Assembly: GCF_938030785.1 (NCBI RefSeq)
Contig: NZ_CALHIK010000087.1
Coordinates: 1 to 20,252, forward strand
Length of the DNA: 20,252 bases
Source of the DNA: an uncultured Campylobacter sp.
Lineage (GTDB): Bacteria; Campylobacterota; Campylobacteria; Campylobacterales; Campylobacteraceae
Direction: 5' to 3'
A program made the translations under genes and the position numbers. The notes under the pieces are model-generated. The model saw only the letters and a list, made by a program, of their open reading frames with translations. It did no database searches and was not told where the DNA came from. How positions within the stretch are numbered: the stretch's first letter is position 1; each line of letters opens with the position of its first letter. Positions 1-6,427 of this stretch are shown here, one piece after another.

Positions 1-2
1 AC

Positions 3-158
3 GACAAAGGCTGCTCGCTCGCCTGCGCAATTATGAGTTTGTGGGCGATCTGCGCTTTTAAGGAGAGCTTGCAGAATTTTAGAAATTTAGAAATTTGCAA
101 AATTTTACGGAGCCGAATTTTTAGAATTTGGCATAGTGGAATTTTGTCGGCTGCATAG
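3..158 (+). CDS. Possible C-terminal end of an upstream gene (partial)
   Basis: The frame starting at base 3 is open from the window edge to a TAG at 156-158. Its first 26 residues read like the end of a membrane protein: a hydrophobic run (CSLACAIMSLWAICAF) followed by a polar tail. After about base 75 the frame runs into AAATTT/GAATTT-rich sequence of the kind seen in the spacers, so the natural end is unclear. A second frame (from base 2, stop at 59-61) is also open and cannot be excluded. No family can be named from so short a fragment. Confidence 0.35.
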   Translation, partial: DKGCSLACAIMSLWAICAFKESLQNFRNLEICKILRSRIFRIWHSGILSAA

Positions 159-437
159 AATTTGGCGGTCTGAATTTTACTGCGCGGAGCTTTTAAATTT
201 ACGTATCGCAGCGCAATCGTAATAAAAGTCGTAGTAGATTATTTTATAAAATTTCATTGCGTTAAATTTTATATCTGGCGGCATTCATCCGCTAGAATTT
301 GCTCGCCAAATTTTATTATGCAAAATCCATTCTAATGGGATTTTGCAATTAGATTTATCCGCCGCGCCGCGTTATTTTACGAGTGCCAGCTAAGGCACAA
401 ATTATCCACAAAAGCCTTAAATTAATCCAAATTTCAC
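159..437. other. AT-rich spacer with RAATTY words and one hairpin
   Basis: I see no convincing coding sequence here. The stretch is rich in AAATTT and GAATTT words, a density that begins upstream at about base 75, and it holds the perfect inverted repeat at 319-347. Its right end carries the promoter of the PLP enzyme gene. Confidence 0.6.
319..347 (+). terminator. Hairpin, possible terminator of the upstream gene
   Basis: TGCAAAATCC (319-328) pairs perfectly with GGATTTTGCA (338-347) across a 9-nt loop. The sequence after the stem on the plus strand is ATTAGATTTATCC, so there is no clean T-run. On the minus strand the stem is followed by TAATAAAATTT. It could be a weak bidirectional terminator or a protein-binding palindrome. 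Confidence 0.35.
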
Positions 438-465
438 TATAATTAATCACCTAAATTTTTAAAGG
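438..465 (+). promoter_or_regulatory. -10 box and ribosome binding site of the PLP enzyme gene
   Basis: TATAAT at 438-443 is a consensus -10. No good -35 is visible, which is usual for sigma-70 promoters in Campylobacter. AAAGG at 461-465 lies 6 bases before the ATG at 472. Confidence 0.6.
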
Positions 466-471
466 CCGCAA

Positions 472-1797
472 ATGCTAAGCTTAGACGAAATTCGAAAAAA
501 TATCATCCTAAAACAAGGCGTGCACTATTTTGATTTCGCGGCTTCGGGACTTGCTTACGAGCCCGTAGAGCGAGAGATAGGCGAAATTTTAAAAACCTAC
601 GCCAACACCCACTCCGACAGTAGCTCCAGCGCCATCATCACGCAGCGGCGCTACGAGGGCGCGCGAGAGAGCCTAAAAAAGCTACTTGGACTTGACGAGC
701 GGTTTTGTCTCATTGCTTGCGGACAGGGCGCAACGGCCGCAATCAAGAAATTTCAGGAGCTGCTCGGCATCTACCTGCCGCCTGCGACTAGAAGCGCGAT
801 CGGCGAGGCGAATTTACGCGCTGCGCAGCTTCCGCTCGTGCTCGTTTCACCATATGAGCACCATTCAAACGAGCTTAGCTTCCGCGAGGGGCTTTGCGAC
901 TACCTGCGCGTGCCGCTTAGCGAGGGCGGCGAGATCGATCTGATTGCGCTTGAGCGCATCCTAAAGCTAAACGCAGCACGCCGCATCATCGGCTCGTTTA
1001 GCGCCGCCTCAAACGTCACGGGCGTCATTAGCGACTACAAAAAAATCAGCGAGCTAATCAGAGCCGCGGGCGGCATCGTCGCCTTTGACTGCGCGGCGCT
1101 GAGCTCTCACGCAAATTTAGATTGCGACTACTTCGACGCGATTTTTCTCTCGCCGCATAAGTTGCTCGGAGGGCCTGCTAGCTGCGGGCTTTTGGCGATC
1201 AAAAAGGAGCTGCTTAACAGCGATGTGCCGACATTTGCCGCGGGCGGGACGGTTGCATACGCTAGCCGCGAAGGGCACGTTTTTTTAAAAAATCCCGAGC
1301 AGCTAGAGGAGGGCGGTACGCCGCCTATCATCGGTCTCATGCGGGCAAATTTAGCCTACACTCTGCGAAACGAGGTCGGTTTTGAGAGAATAAAAAGCGC
1401 CGAGGACGAGCTCGCGCGGCTTTTTGAGAGCGAGCTAGCAGGCATTGACGAGATCGTAAACTACGCTCCAAAGGGCGCGCCGCGGCTGCCGATAATTTCG
1501 TTTAACGTGCGCGGCGTCTCGGCGTATGATTTCGCCGCGAGCCTTAGCAACGACTTCGGTATCCAGACGCGCGCGGGCGTGATGTGCGCGGGGCCGTACG
1601 CTCACGATCTGCTGGGTATCAAGGAGGGGCGCATGCCAGAAAGTAAGCCCGGCTTCGTGCGCGTGAGCCTGCACTACACGCACACCGAGCAGGATGTGCG
1701 CTATCTCGTGGACGCGATAAAATCCTGCATCAAAAAGCACCGCGAGCTTTGGGGCGAGGAAAAGGCGATGTACGAGATGTTTGGCGGGAAAATTTAA
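472..1797 (+). CDS. Cysteine desulfurase-like class V aminotransferase
   Basis: A 441-residue fold-type I PLP enzyme of the SufS/Csd group, which takes sulfur from cysteine and carries it as a persulfide. Visible landmarks are the cofactor-stacking EHHSN at 129-133, Asp206 (FDCAAL) for the pyridine nitrogen, the PLP-binding Lys230 in SPHKLLGG, and Cys372 in RAGVMCAGPYAHDLL at the position of the SufS active cysteine. The DGAQ motif usual after the Asp region reads DCAA here. The length exceeds the roughly 400 residues typical of SufS, with an added C-terminal tail after about residue 420. No suf or isc partner lies beside it, and it has its own promoter. It is either a cysteine desulfurase or a related sulfur-transfer or selenocysteine-lyase enzyme; the sequence cannot separate these. 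Confidence 0.8.
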   Translation: MLSLDEIRKNIILKQGVHYFDFAASGLAYEPVEREIGEILKTYANTHSDSSSSAIITQRRYEGARESLKKLLGLDERFCLIACGQGATAAIKKFQELLGIYLPPATRSAIGEANLRAAQLPLVLVSPYEHHSNELSFREGLCDYLRVPLSEGGEIDLIALERILKLNAARRIIGSFSAASNVTGVISDYKKISELIRAAGGIVAFDCAALSSHANLDCDYFDAIFLSPHKLLGGPASCGLLAIKKELLNSDVPTFAAGGTVAYASREGHVFLKNPEQLEEGGTPPIIGLMRANLAYTLRNEVGFERIKSAEDELARLFESELAGIDEIVNYAPKGAPRLPIISFNVRGVSAYDFAASLSNDFGIQTRAGVMCAGPYAHDLLGIKEGRMPESKPGFVRVSLHYTHTEQDVRYLVDAIKSCIKKHRELWGEEKAMYEMFGGKI

Positions 1798-2314
1798 GCG
1801 GCGTGAGTTAGGGCTTTGCCGCTTTCTTGAGCTCTAGTGAAATTTTATAAAATCCCGCACCGTTTTTAAAATTTATCGAAATTCCGTGCCGTATTTTTAG
1901 AATTTTACGCGAGTTTTACGCCATAGAATTCTTACTATCGTTCCGCCTTTGCACTGCAGATGAAATAAACGGCATGCTCTGCGGAGAATTCCGCCTATAA
2001 ATTTGCAGGCAAATTCCGCAGAGTTAAAATTTAGAATTTTAAATTGTGGAATTTCAAAATCCCGCTAGCCGTATTCGCGGCTAAATTTTAAAATTTTTTA
2101 GCAATGGAATTTTAAAATTCCGCGCTGCGCAGCTCGGTAGAATTTGCGTCTATAAATTTCAAAATTTCAAGGCGCAAATTTTTGCGCTCTGTTTCGCCGG
2201 GCACGCCGCGCTAGATGGTTCGCAGTGAAAATTTGAGGCAGAAATGAAATTTATTGGTGCCGCGCGAATAAAAATTCTAAAGCAAAATAAAGCTTATCCG
2301 TACTTCGCGCAGAA
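1798..2314. other. 517-bp spacer between convergent genes, saturated with RAATTY
   Basis: No gene is visible. The spacer lies between the plus-strand PLP enzyme gene and the 3' end of the minus-strand tupC. Reading by eye I count about twenty RAATTY hexamers (AAATTT, GAATTT, GAATTC, AAATTC), against a naive expectation of about one per kilobase. A long-loop inverted repeat sits at 1977-2023. Confidence 0.6.
1977..2023. repeat. Inverted repeat in the convergent spacer
   Basis: CTCTGCGGA (1977-1985) is a perfect inverted match to TCCGCAGAG (2015-2023), with a 29-nt loop. One unpaired G inside the stem would let a further AATT pair. No T-run follows on either strand. It may help end the two converging transcripts, but this is weakly supported. 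Confidence 0.35.
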
Positions 2315-3619
2315 TTACTCCAGCCCCAAAAACGCGCCGTCTTCAAATCCGAAATAGATCCTCTCGCCCGCGCTCCAGCGCCGCTCATCCTGCGCCGTGA
2401 CGCATTTTAGCAACAGATCGCCTGCTTTGATCTTGATGAGTAGTGAGGAGCTGTACTGAAGCGAAACCGAGTGCAAAATCCCCGCGAAGCAACGCTCAAA
2501 CGGGCTTTTGGATAATGAAATTTTACTCGGATTTATCGCGATTTTGCGAGCGCGTGCGAGCCCCTCTTCAAGGCGCAACGAAATTTCGTCCGAAAATTTT
2601 AAAATCCCGTTTTGCACGTCAAAGATATTTTTGTATTCAAACTCGCATATCTTGCCGCGATGCAGAAATACGCTTCTTTGCGCGATCGCGCTGAGCCATT
2701 TCTCGTCGTGGCTGGCGATGATAAAGCCGCAGCCGTAGCGGCTTCGCATAAATAAAATCGCGCGCGCAAAGAGCTTGGAGGCGGCAAGATCGAGGCTGTT
2801 GGTCGGCTCGTCGAGCAGATAGAGCTTCGCGCGCTGCGCCAGAGCGAGCGCAAATGCGATGCGCTGCGTCTGCCCCGAGCTAAGCTCGAAATGCTTCTTT
2901 GATAAAAAACTTCTATCAAGCCCCGTTAGAGCGAGCGCCTCATCCACCCGCTCGTCAAATTCCGCAAGCGCGCCGCGACTTTTGAGCGCAAATTTAAAAT
3001 TTTGCTCCACGCTGCGTTTTAAAAGCACGGGCTCGGGCAGTAGCAAGCAGGTCTGCCGCAGCGTCTGCAAAGAGGGCGCCTGCTGCCCCCAAAGCTCCAC
3101 GCTGCCGCCGCTTGGACGCTGCAAAAAGGATAAAATCCGCAGTAGCGTGGATTTGCCGCTGCCGTTGGAGCCCAAAAGCGCTGTGATGCCGCTCGTATTT
3201 AGATCGAGGCTAGGGATATTTAGAATTTCGCTCCGTCCGTAGCGCAGCACTAGATCTCGCACCGAGATCAGCTCGCTATTAGGTACAGCTCGCGCGGCGG
3301 CGGAATTCTCATTTGCAAAATTCTTTCTCGCAGAATTCTCACTCGCGAAATTCTCGCTCTTGGAATTTTTATCCGCGGAATTTGCGCTAATGGAATTCTC
3401 GGTCGCAGAATTTACACTCGTAGAATTTCCCGCAGTGAAATTTTTACTCGTAGAATTCTCGGCAGCGAAATTTACGCGCGTAGAATTTATGTCCGTAGAA
3501 TTCTCGGGGGCGGAATTTGCGTCCGTTAAATTTTCGCTCATAAAATTTTCGCGCTCCCGCTCCGCCCGGTTTTTGTCCGTGAAATTTTTGCTCGGATGCG
3601 TTAGCTTATCTACACTCAT
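2315..3619 (-). CDS. tupC: Tungstate ABC transporter ATPase with repetitive N-terminal insert
   Basis: ATP-binding subunit of the tungstate importer, working at the inner face of the membrane with TupB. Of 434 residues, the ABC domain covers about 115-340: Walker A GSNGSGKST at 150-158 (Lys156), signature LSSGQ at 246-250, Walker B YLLDEP at 267-272, D-loop SLD, and switch His304. Residues about 385-434 look like a TOBE-type oxyanion-sensing tail. The first 110 residues are unlike any ABC protein. They are low-complexity N-(S/F)-(T/A/S)-x-x pentads with Asn at every fifth position from 25 to 105. The start is firm because its ATG overlaps the tupB stop as ATGA (3616-3619), so the insert must be translated unless an internal start is used. 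I infer the extra domain is a disordered tail; its origin is discussed under the repeat. Confidence 0.9.
   Translation of the reverse strand: MSVDKLTHPSKNFTDKNRAERERENFMSENLTDANSAPENSTDINSTRVNFAAENSTSKNFTAGNSTSVNSATENSISANSADKNSKSENFASENSARKNFANENSAAARAVPNSELISVRDLVLRYGRSEILNIPSLDLNTSGITALLGSNGSGKSTLLRILSFLQRPSGGSVELWGQQAPSLQTLRQTCLLLPEPVLLKRSVEQNFKFALKSRGALAEFDERVDEALALTGLDRSFLSKKHFELSSGQTQRIAFALALAQRAKLYLLDEPTNSLDLAASKLFARAILFMRSRYGCGFIIASHDEKWLSAIAQRSVFLHRGKICEFEYKNIFDVQNGILKFSDEISLRLEEGLARARKIAINPSKISLSKSPFERCFAGILHSVSLQYSSSLLIKIKAGDLLLKCVTAQDERRWSAGERIYFGFEDGAFLGLE
3303..3548. repeat. 17 x 15-bp RAATTY array inside tupC
   Basis: Seventeen RAATTY hexamers, with AATT at 3304, 3319, 3334 and so on to 3544, recur at exactly 15 bp without a miss. 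The nine bases between them vary. In the tupC frame each gives Asn-Ser or Asn-Phe; on the other strand each gives Glu/Lys-Phe, so both strands are open through the array. Four spellings occur (GAATTC, GAATTT, AAATTC, AAATTT), so what is conserved is the degenerate palindrome rather than one exact repeat. Confidence 0.95.
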
Positions 3620-4314
3620 CGATCCAGCCTTTTTAGCGCATGGATGGCTAAATTTACCGCAAACGCTATTAAAATCAGCACCAGTGCGAGCGCTATACCC
3701 ATCGCAAACTCGCCCTTGTTGGTCTCAAGCGAGATCGCCGTGGTGATCGTGCGGGTGAAATATTTGATATTGCCGCCGATCATCATCGCTACGCCCACCT
3801 CTGCGACGATCCGCCCATAAGCGGTGGCGATGACGACGAGTAGGGCGTAGCGCAGCTCGTAAAGCACGCAAAGGATTAAATTTAGCGGGCTTAGGCGGTA
3901 GTTCATAATGTTTAGATAGTGCTTTTTGTCCATATTTTCGATGACGCTGGCGCTTAGCGAGACGATGATGGGAAGCGCCAGCGCAAACTGCCCGAGCATT
4001 ACCGCTTTGAGCGTAAAAAGCAGCCCCAGCTCGCCAAAAGGGCCGTTTCTGGAGATGAAAGCGTAAAGGATCAGTCCTATCGCTACCGTGGGCATCGCAA
4101 GCGCTACGTCGCTTAAAAGCCTAAGCGTTCTGCGAGCGCGAAATTCGTAAAATCCGAGGATAAATCCTATCGGAAAGCCGATTAAAATCGCAAAAAGTAT
4201 CGAGATGCTCGAAGTATAAAGCGTCGCCTTAATCGCCGAAAAGGTCTCCGCATCGCCGCTAAAAAGCAACCCGAATGCGCTTAAAATTCCTTCTAAAATA
4301 AAGTCCAAGATCAC
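3616..4314 (-). CDS. tupB: Tungstate ABC transporter permease
   Basis: A 232-residue inner-membrane permease of the molybdate/tungstate type. Hydrophobic segments fall at about 5-19, 33-57, 68-87, 99-123, 145-166 and 203-225. The coupling-helix region that contacts TupC is near 165-190 (GRIVAEVGVAMMIGG). It is transcribed divergently from tupA, and its stop overlaps the tupC start by four bases. The GTG at 4314 is the first start after an in-frame stop, but an AGGA sits only a few bases before it. The TTG two codons later (4308) has better spacing, so the protein may begin there. The split tupA / tupB-tupC layout matches the known C. jejuni Tup locus. Confidence 0.9.
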   Translation of the reverse strand: MILDFILEGILSAFGLLFSGDAETFSAIKATLYTSSISILFAILIGFPIGFILGFYEFRARRTLRLLSDVALAMPTVAIGLILYAFISRNGPFGELGLLFTLKAVMLGQFALALPIIVSLSASVIENMDKKHYLNIMNYRLSPLNLILCVLYELRYALLVVIATAYGRIVAEVGVAMMIGGNIKYFTRTITTAISLETNKGEFAMGIALALVLILIAFAVNLAIHALKRLDR

Positions 4315-4355
4315 GTCCTAAATGTTCTATTTTGGCATATTTATAAACCAAATTT

Positions 4356-4386
4356 ATATGCTATAATAGCATATTTTTTAAAGGAG
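4356..4386 (+). promoter_or_regulatory. tupA promoter with palindromic operator-like site and RBS
   Basis: TATAAT at 4362-4367 lies in the middle of the perfect palindrome ATATGCTA-TAA-TAGCATAT (4356-4374). AAGGAG at 4381-4386 is a strong ribosome binding site before the ATG at 4393. The 78-bp gap also has to hold the tupB promoter, so a protein bound here could govern both directions. A ModE-like or other oxyanion-responsive repressor is an inference. Confidence 0.6.
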
Positions 4387-4392
4387 ATAATC

Positions 4393-5211
4393 ATGAAAAA
4401 AATATTTTTTGTTTCGCTCTCTCTTAGCGCGAGCCTTTTTGCCGCCGATAACGATTTGGTGATGGCAACTACAACGAGCACCGATAATACGGGCTTGCTA
4501 GACGCGATCTATCCTGCGTATAAGGCGGAAACCGGCGTCGATATTAAATGGACGGCGGTAGGCACAGGTGCTGCTCTAAAGCTTGGCGAGAACTGCGATG
4601 CGGACATACTTTTCGTGCATTCGCCGAAGGTCGAGAAAGAATTTGTAGAAAAAGGCTTCGGTGTTGATCGCACGCCCGTTATGTATAACGATTTTATCCT
4701 CATCGCCGATAAATCGATCGCGCCTAAATTTAAAGGCAAGGACCTTAAAGGCTCGTTTGAGCTAATCAAGGCTGAGAAGATTAAATTTTTCTCTCGCGGC
4801 GACAAATCTGGCACCGATAATAAAGAGAAAGGAATTTGGAAAAAAGTCGATGGCGCCGTGCCTGAAAGCGAGGCATGGTATAACCAAACCGGTCAAGGTA
4901 TGATCGCTACGATCAACGCAGCCGCCGAGCAAAAGGGCGTGACCTTCACCGATCGCGGCACTTACATCAAATACGAGGATAATAAAAAGGGAAATCCAGA
5001 TATGGTTATCATCAACGAAGGCGATAACGATCTGAAGAATTTTTACTCCGTAATCGCGGTCAATCCGAAGCACTGCCCAAAAGCCGACTACGAAAATGCG
5101 CAGCGCTTCATCAAATGGATCACTAGCGAGAAGGGGCAGAAGTTCGTAGGCGATTTCAAGCTGCTAAATAAGCCGCTTTTCACCCCTGATGCGAATACTC
5201 GCAAGAACTAA
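4393..5211 (+). CDS. tupA: Periplasmic tungstate-binding protein
   Basis: A 272-residue substrate-binding protein that captures tungstate in the periplasm and delivers it to TupB/TupC. An N-terminal signal peptide (about residues 1-18, ending SLFAA) precedes the family hallmark ATTTSTDNTGLLD at 25-37. GTGAALKLG (58-66) and the ligand-side motif FSRGDKSGT (133-141) follow; these are the oxyanion-contacting segments of TupA proteins, as opposed to ModA. Length and motifs are normal. It is divergent from tupB, sharing the regulatory region at 4315-4392. Tup systems are known for very high affinity for tungstate, supplying W-enzymes such as formate dehydrogenase in C. jejuni. Confidence 0.93.
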   Translation: MKKIFFVSLSLSASLFAADNDLVMATTTSTDNTGLLDAIYPAYKAETGVDIKWTAVGTGAALKLGENCDADILFVHSPKVEKEFVEKGFGVDRTPVMYNDFILIADKSIAPKFKGKDLKGSFELIKAEKIKFFSRGDKSGTDNKEKGIWKKVDGAVPESEAWYNQTGQGMIATINAAAEQKGVTFTDRGTYIKYEDNKKGNPDMVIINEGDNDLKNFYSVIAVNPKHCPKADYENAQRFIKWITSEKGQKFVGDFKLLNKPLFTPDANTRKN

Positions 5212-5220
5212 TCTTAGTTC
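5205..5220 (+). terminator. Small inverted repeat over the tupA stop codon
   Basis: GAACTAA (5205-5211) and TTAGTTC (5214-5220) are perfect inverted arms, with the stop codon inside the left arm. The loop is very short and there is no T-run after it, so it is at best a weak terminator. Confidence 0.25.
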
Positions 5221-5431
5221 AAATGCGAGCTAGGCTTTAAATTTAAAGGCAAATTTAATTTCAGCGTGCCGCTCGCGCTCTTTGGTAGCTTTAAAACAAA
5301 GATCGCCGGCGCCCGTGCGGTTGTTTTGGGTCACGTCATGCGGCGGTGCAGATATTTTTAGCTGTACCGCGCGGCGCGCCGGAATTTTATAGATTAGAGT
5401 CTAAATTTAAAGCAGTGGATATAAAGGAAGG
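5221..5431. other. Non-coding stretch with a GC-rich hairpin
   Basis: No open frame here looks like a gene. GCGGTGCAG (5343-5351) can pair with CTGTACCGC (5362-5370), nine pairs including one G-U, around the 10-nt loop ATATTTTTAG. Neither strand has a T-run directly after the stem. It could stabilise the tupA transcript end. Confidence 0.4.
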
Positions 5432-5524
5432 AATTTTAACTTTAGCTTAGCGGGCAATGCCCCGCAACTCAATATCCGCTTCCGCTACCTTCTCCTTGAG
5501 AGTTAAAATTTATCTTGTTTTTTT
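5432..5524 (+). ncRNA. Structured element ending in a T-run (sRNA or terminator)
   Basis: AATTTTAACT (5432-5441) pairs perfectly with AGTTAAAATT (5501-5510). Inside lie a GCGGG/CCCGC hairpin (5450-5454 with 5461-5465) and a CTCAA/TTGAG stem (5468-5472 with 5496-5500), which would make a three-way junction. TATCTTG and then seven T (5518-5524) follow the outer stem, as in an intrinsic terminator. TATAAA at 5420-5425, about 7 bases before the left arm, could be a -10. The read-out is either a small RNA of about 90 nt or an elaborate terminator for tupA. I do not recognise a known RNA family. The minus strand has a 20-codon open frame across it with no start, probably meaningless. Confidence 0.4.
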
Positions 5525-5548
5525 GATTCTTTAAATTTTGGTATTGAT

Positions 5549-5888
5549 TTAATAAAATCCCGTATTCATATCCAAAAATCCATAATTATAAGTTTCCATC
5601 CTATTCAAAACAGCTAAATTTTTATCGTTCTTTGCGATGAGGTCTAAGCTTATATCTCCGTAAATCTTCTTCATCTTTATCGAATCTATTTGCGGATAGT
5701 TATCTAAGTAGTGAAGCTTTTTTTAGGTAATCTTTTAAATTTAGCTCTACAAGTTCTCTTTGCGTCAGGTTTTTATCGCTAAAATCAAGCGCTTCTAAGA
5801 TTGCCAAAATTCTATATGCGGGCAGCAAGGCGATAAATATGCAAACCCAAATCAGAAAAACTATGATACAAAGGTATTTCAGGCGCAA
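5549..5888 (-). pseudogene. Small membrane-anchored protein gene broken by a frameshift
   Basis: From a TTG at 5888, behind a GGGGG-type ribosome site, a frame codes for a protein with a hydrophobic segment at about residues 5-24. It stops at residue 62. Just before that it crosses seven A (minus strand; 5718-5724). Dropping one A joins it to a second open frame that continues (LHYLDNYPQIDS...) to a TAA at 5549-5551, giving a 112-residue product in which both halves have normal codon use. The damage is therefore one indel in a homopolymer: a recent mutation, a sequencing error, or a slippage switch. A canonical -1 slip does not restore the frame; a +1 shift or loss of one A does. The family is not recognised. 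It lies 203 bp downstream of napD on the same strand. Confidence 0.6.
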
Positions 5889-6091
5889 ATTTACCCCCTT
5901 CGGATAGATTGCGCTATATTTTTATATAATGCAAGCTTATCGAGCCCATAATTCGCAGCGTGCTTGCGATAAAGCGGCTTGCTGCAAAAATTCTAAACTT
6001 GCTTGCGCGGTTAAATTTGGCGGTAAAATTTTAAATTTCAAAATTTGCGTTTGATAGTAAAATTTAAAATTTTAAAATTTGCGGCGGCGGT

Positions 6092-6427
6092 TTAGACTCG
6101 CACTTTGCCGCCGTATTTGATATGGCTCGGGTCTTTTTCGTCCAGCTCGCGCATTATCTGCTCGCCGTTGTCGGAGTTTGCCGCGGCGATATCTGCGTCC
6201 AGATCGGAGTAAGAATAGATCATCATCGCCTCGCTTACGCCCTTTATAGCCTCTATCGCGCGAAATGCGGCGATCTCGTCATCGAAGCTCTCCGCGCTAA
6301 TCGTGGCGACCGCCTTGCCGTTCTCGCACGCTACGAATTCGCAGCCACCGATGCTTTGTAGCTCCTTGCGAAACTCTGCTATATCGGTATCTGCGCCTAG
6401 ATAGATCACGACGCTTGAAATATTCAT
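6092..6427 (-). CDS. napD: NapD, Tat signal chaperone for NapA
   Basis: A 111-residue cytoplasmic protein of the NapD family, which binds the twin-arginine signal of NapA and holds back export until the cofactor is inserted. It starts with the family-like strand MNISSVVIYLGAD and has the short ferredoxin-like alpha/beta layout. I place the start at the ATG at 6425-6427, which overlaps the napL stop as ATGA and has GGGAG six bases upstream. An upstream in-frame TTG (6439) falls within that ribosome site and is unlikely. It is the last gene of the nap operon. Confidence 0.85.
   Translation of the reverse strand: MNISSVVIYLGADTDIAEFRKELQSIGGCEFVACENGKAVATISAESFDDEIAAFRAIEAIKGVSEAMMIYSYSDLDADIAAANSDNGEQIMRELDEKDPSHIKYGGKVRV

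Noticed and set aside
3303..3548. Pentapeptide-repeat (right-handed quadrilateral helix) domain in TupC
   Set aside because: The five-residue period and Asn position look similar, but the centre position should be Leu or Phe and is Ser in most units here.
3360..3746. Plus-strand open frame of Glu-Phe pentads opposite tupC
   Set aside because: It exists because the RAATTY core is palindromic and recurs at a multiple of three, so both strands stay open. It has no ribosome site and lies antisense to a well-supported gene.
5928..6053. Cys-rich plus-strand frame of about 41 codons
   Set aside because: Its ATG overlaps the only TATAAT-like box and it has no ribosome site. The codons are not convincing.
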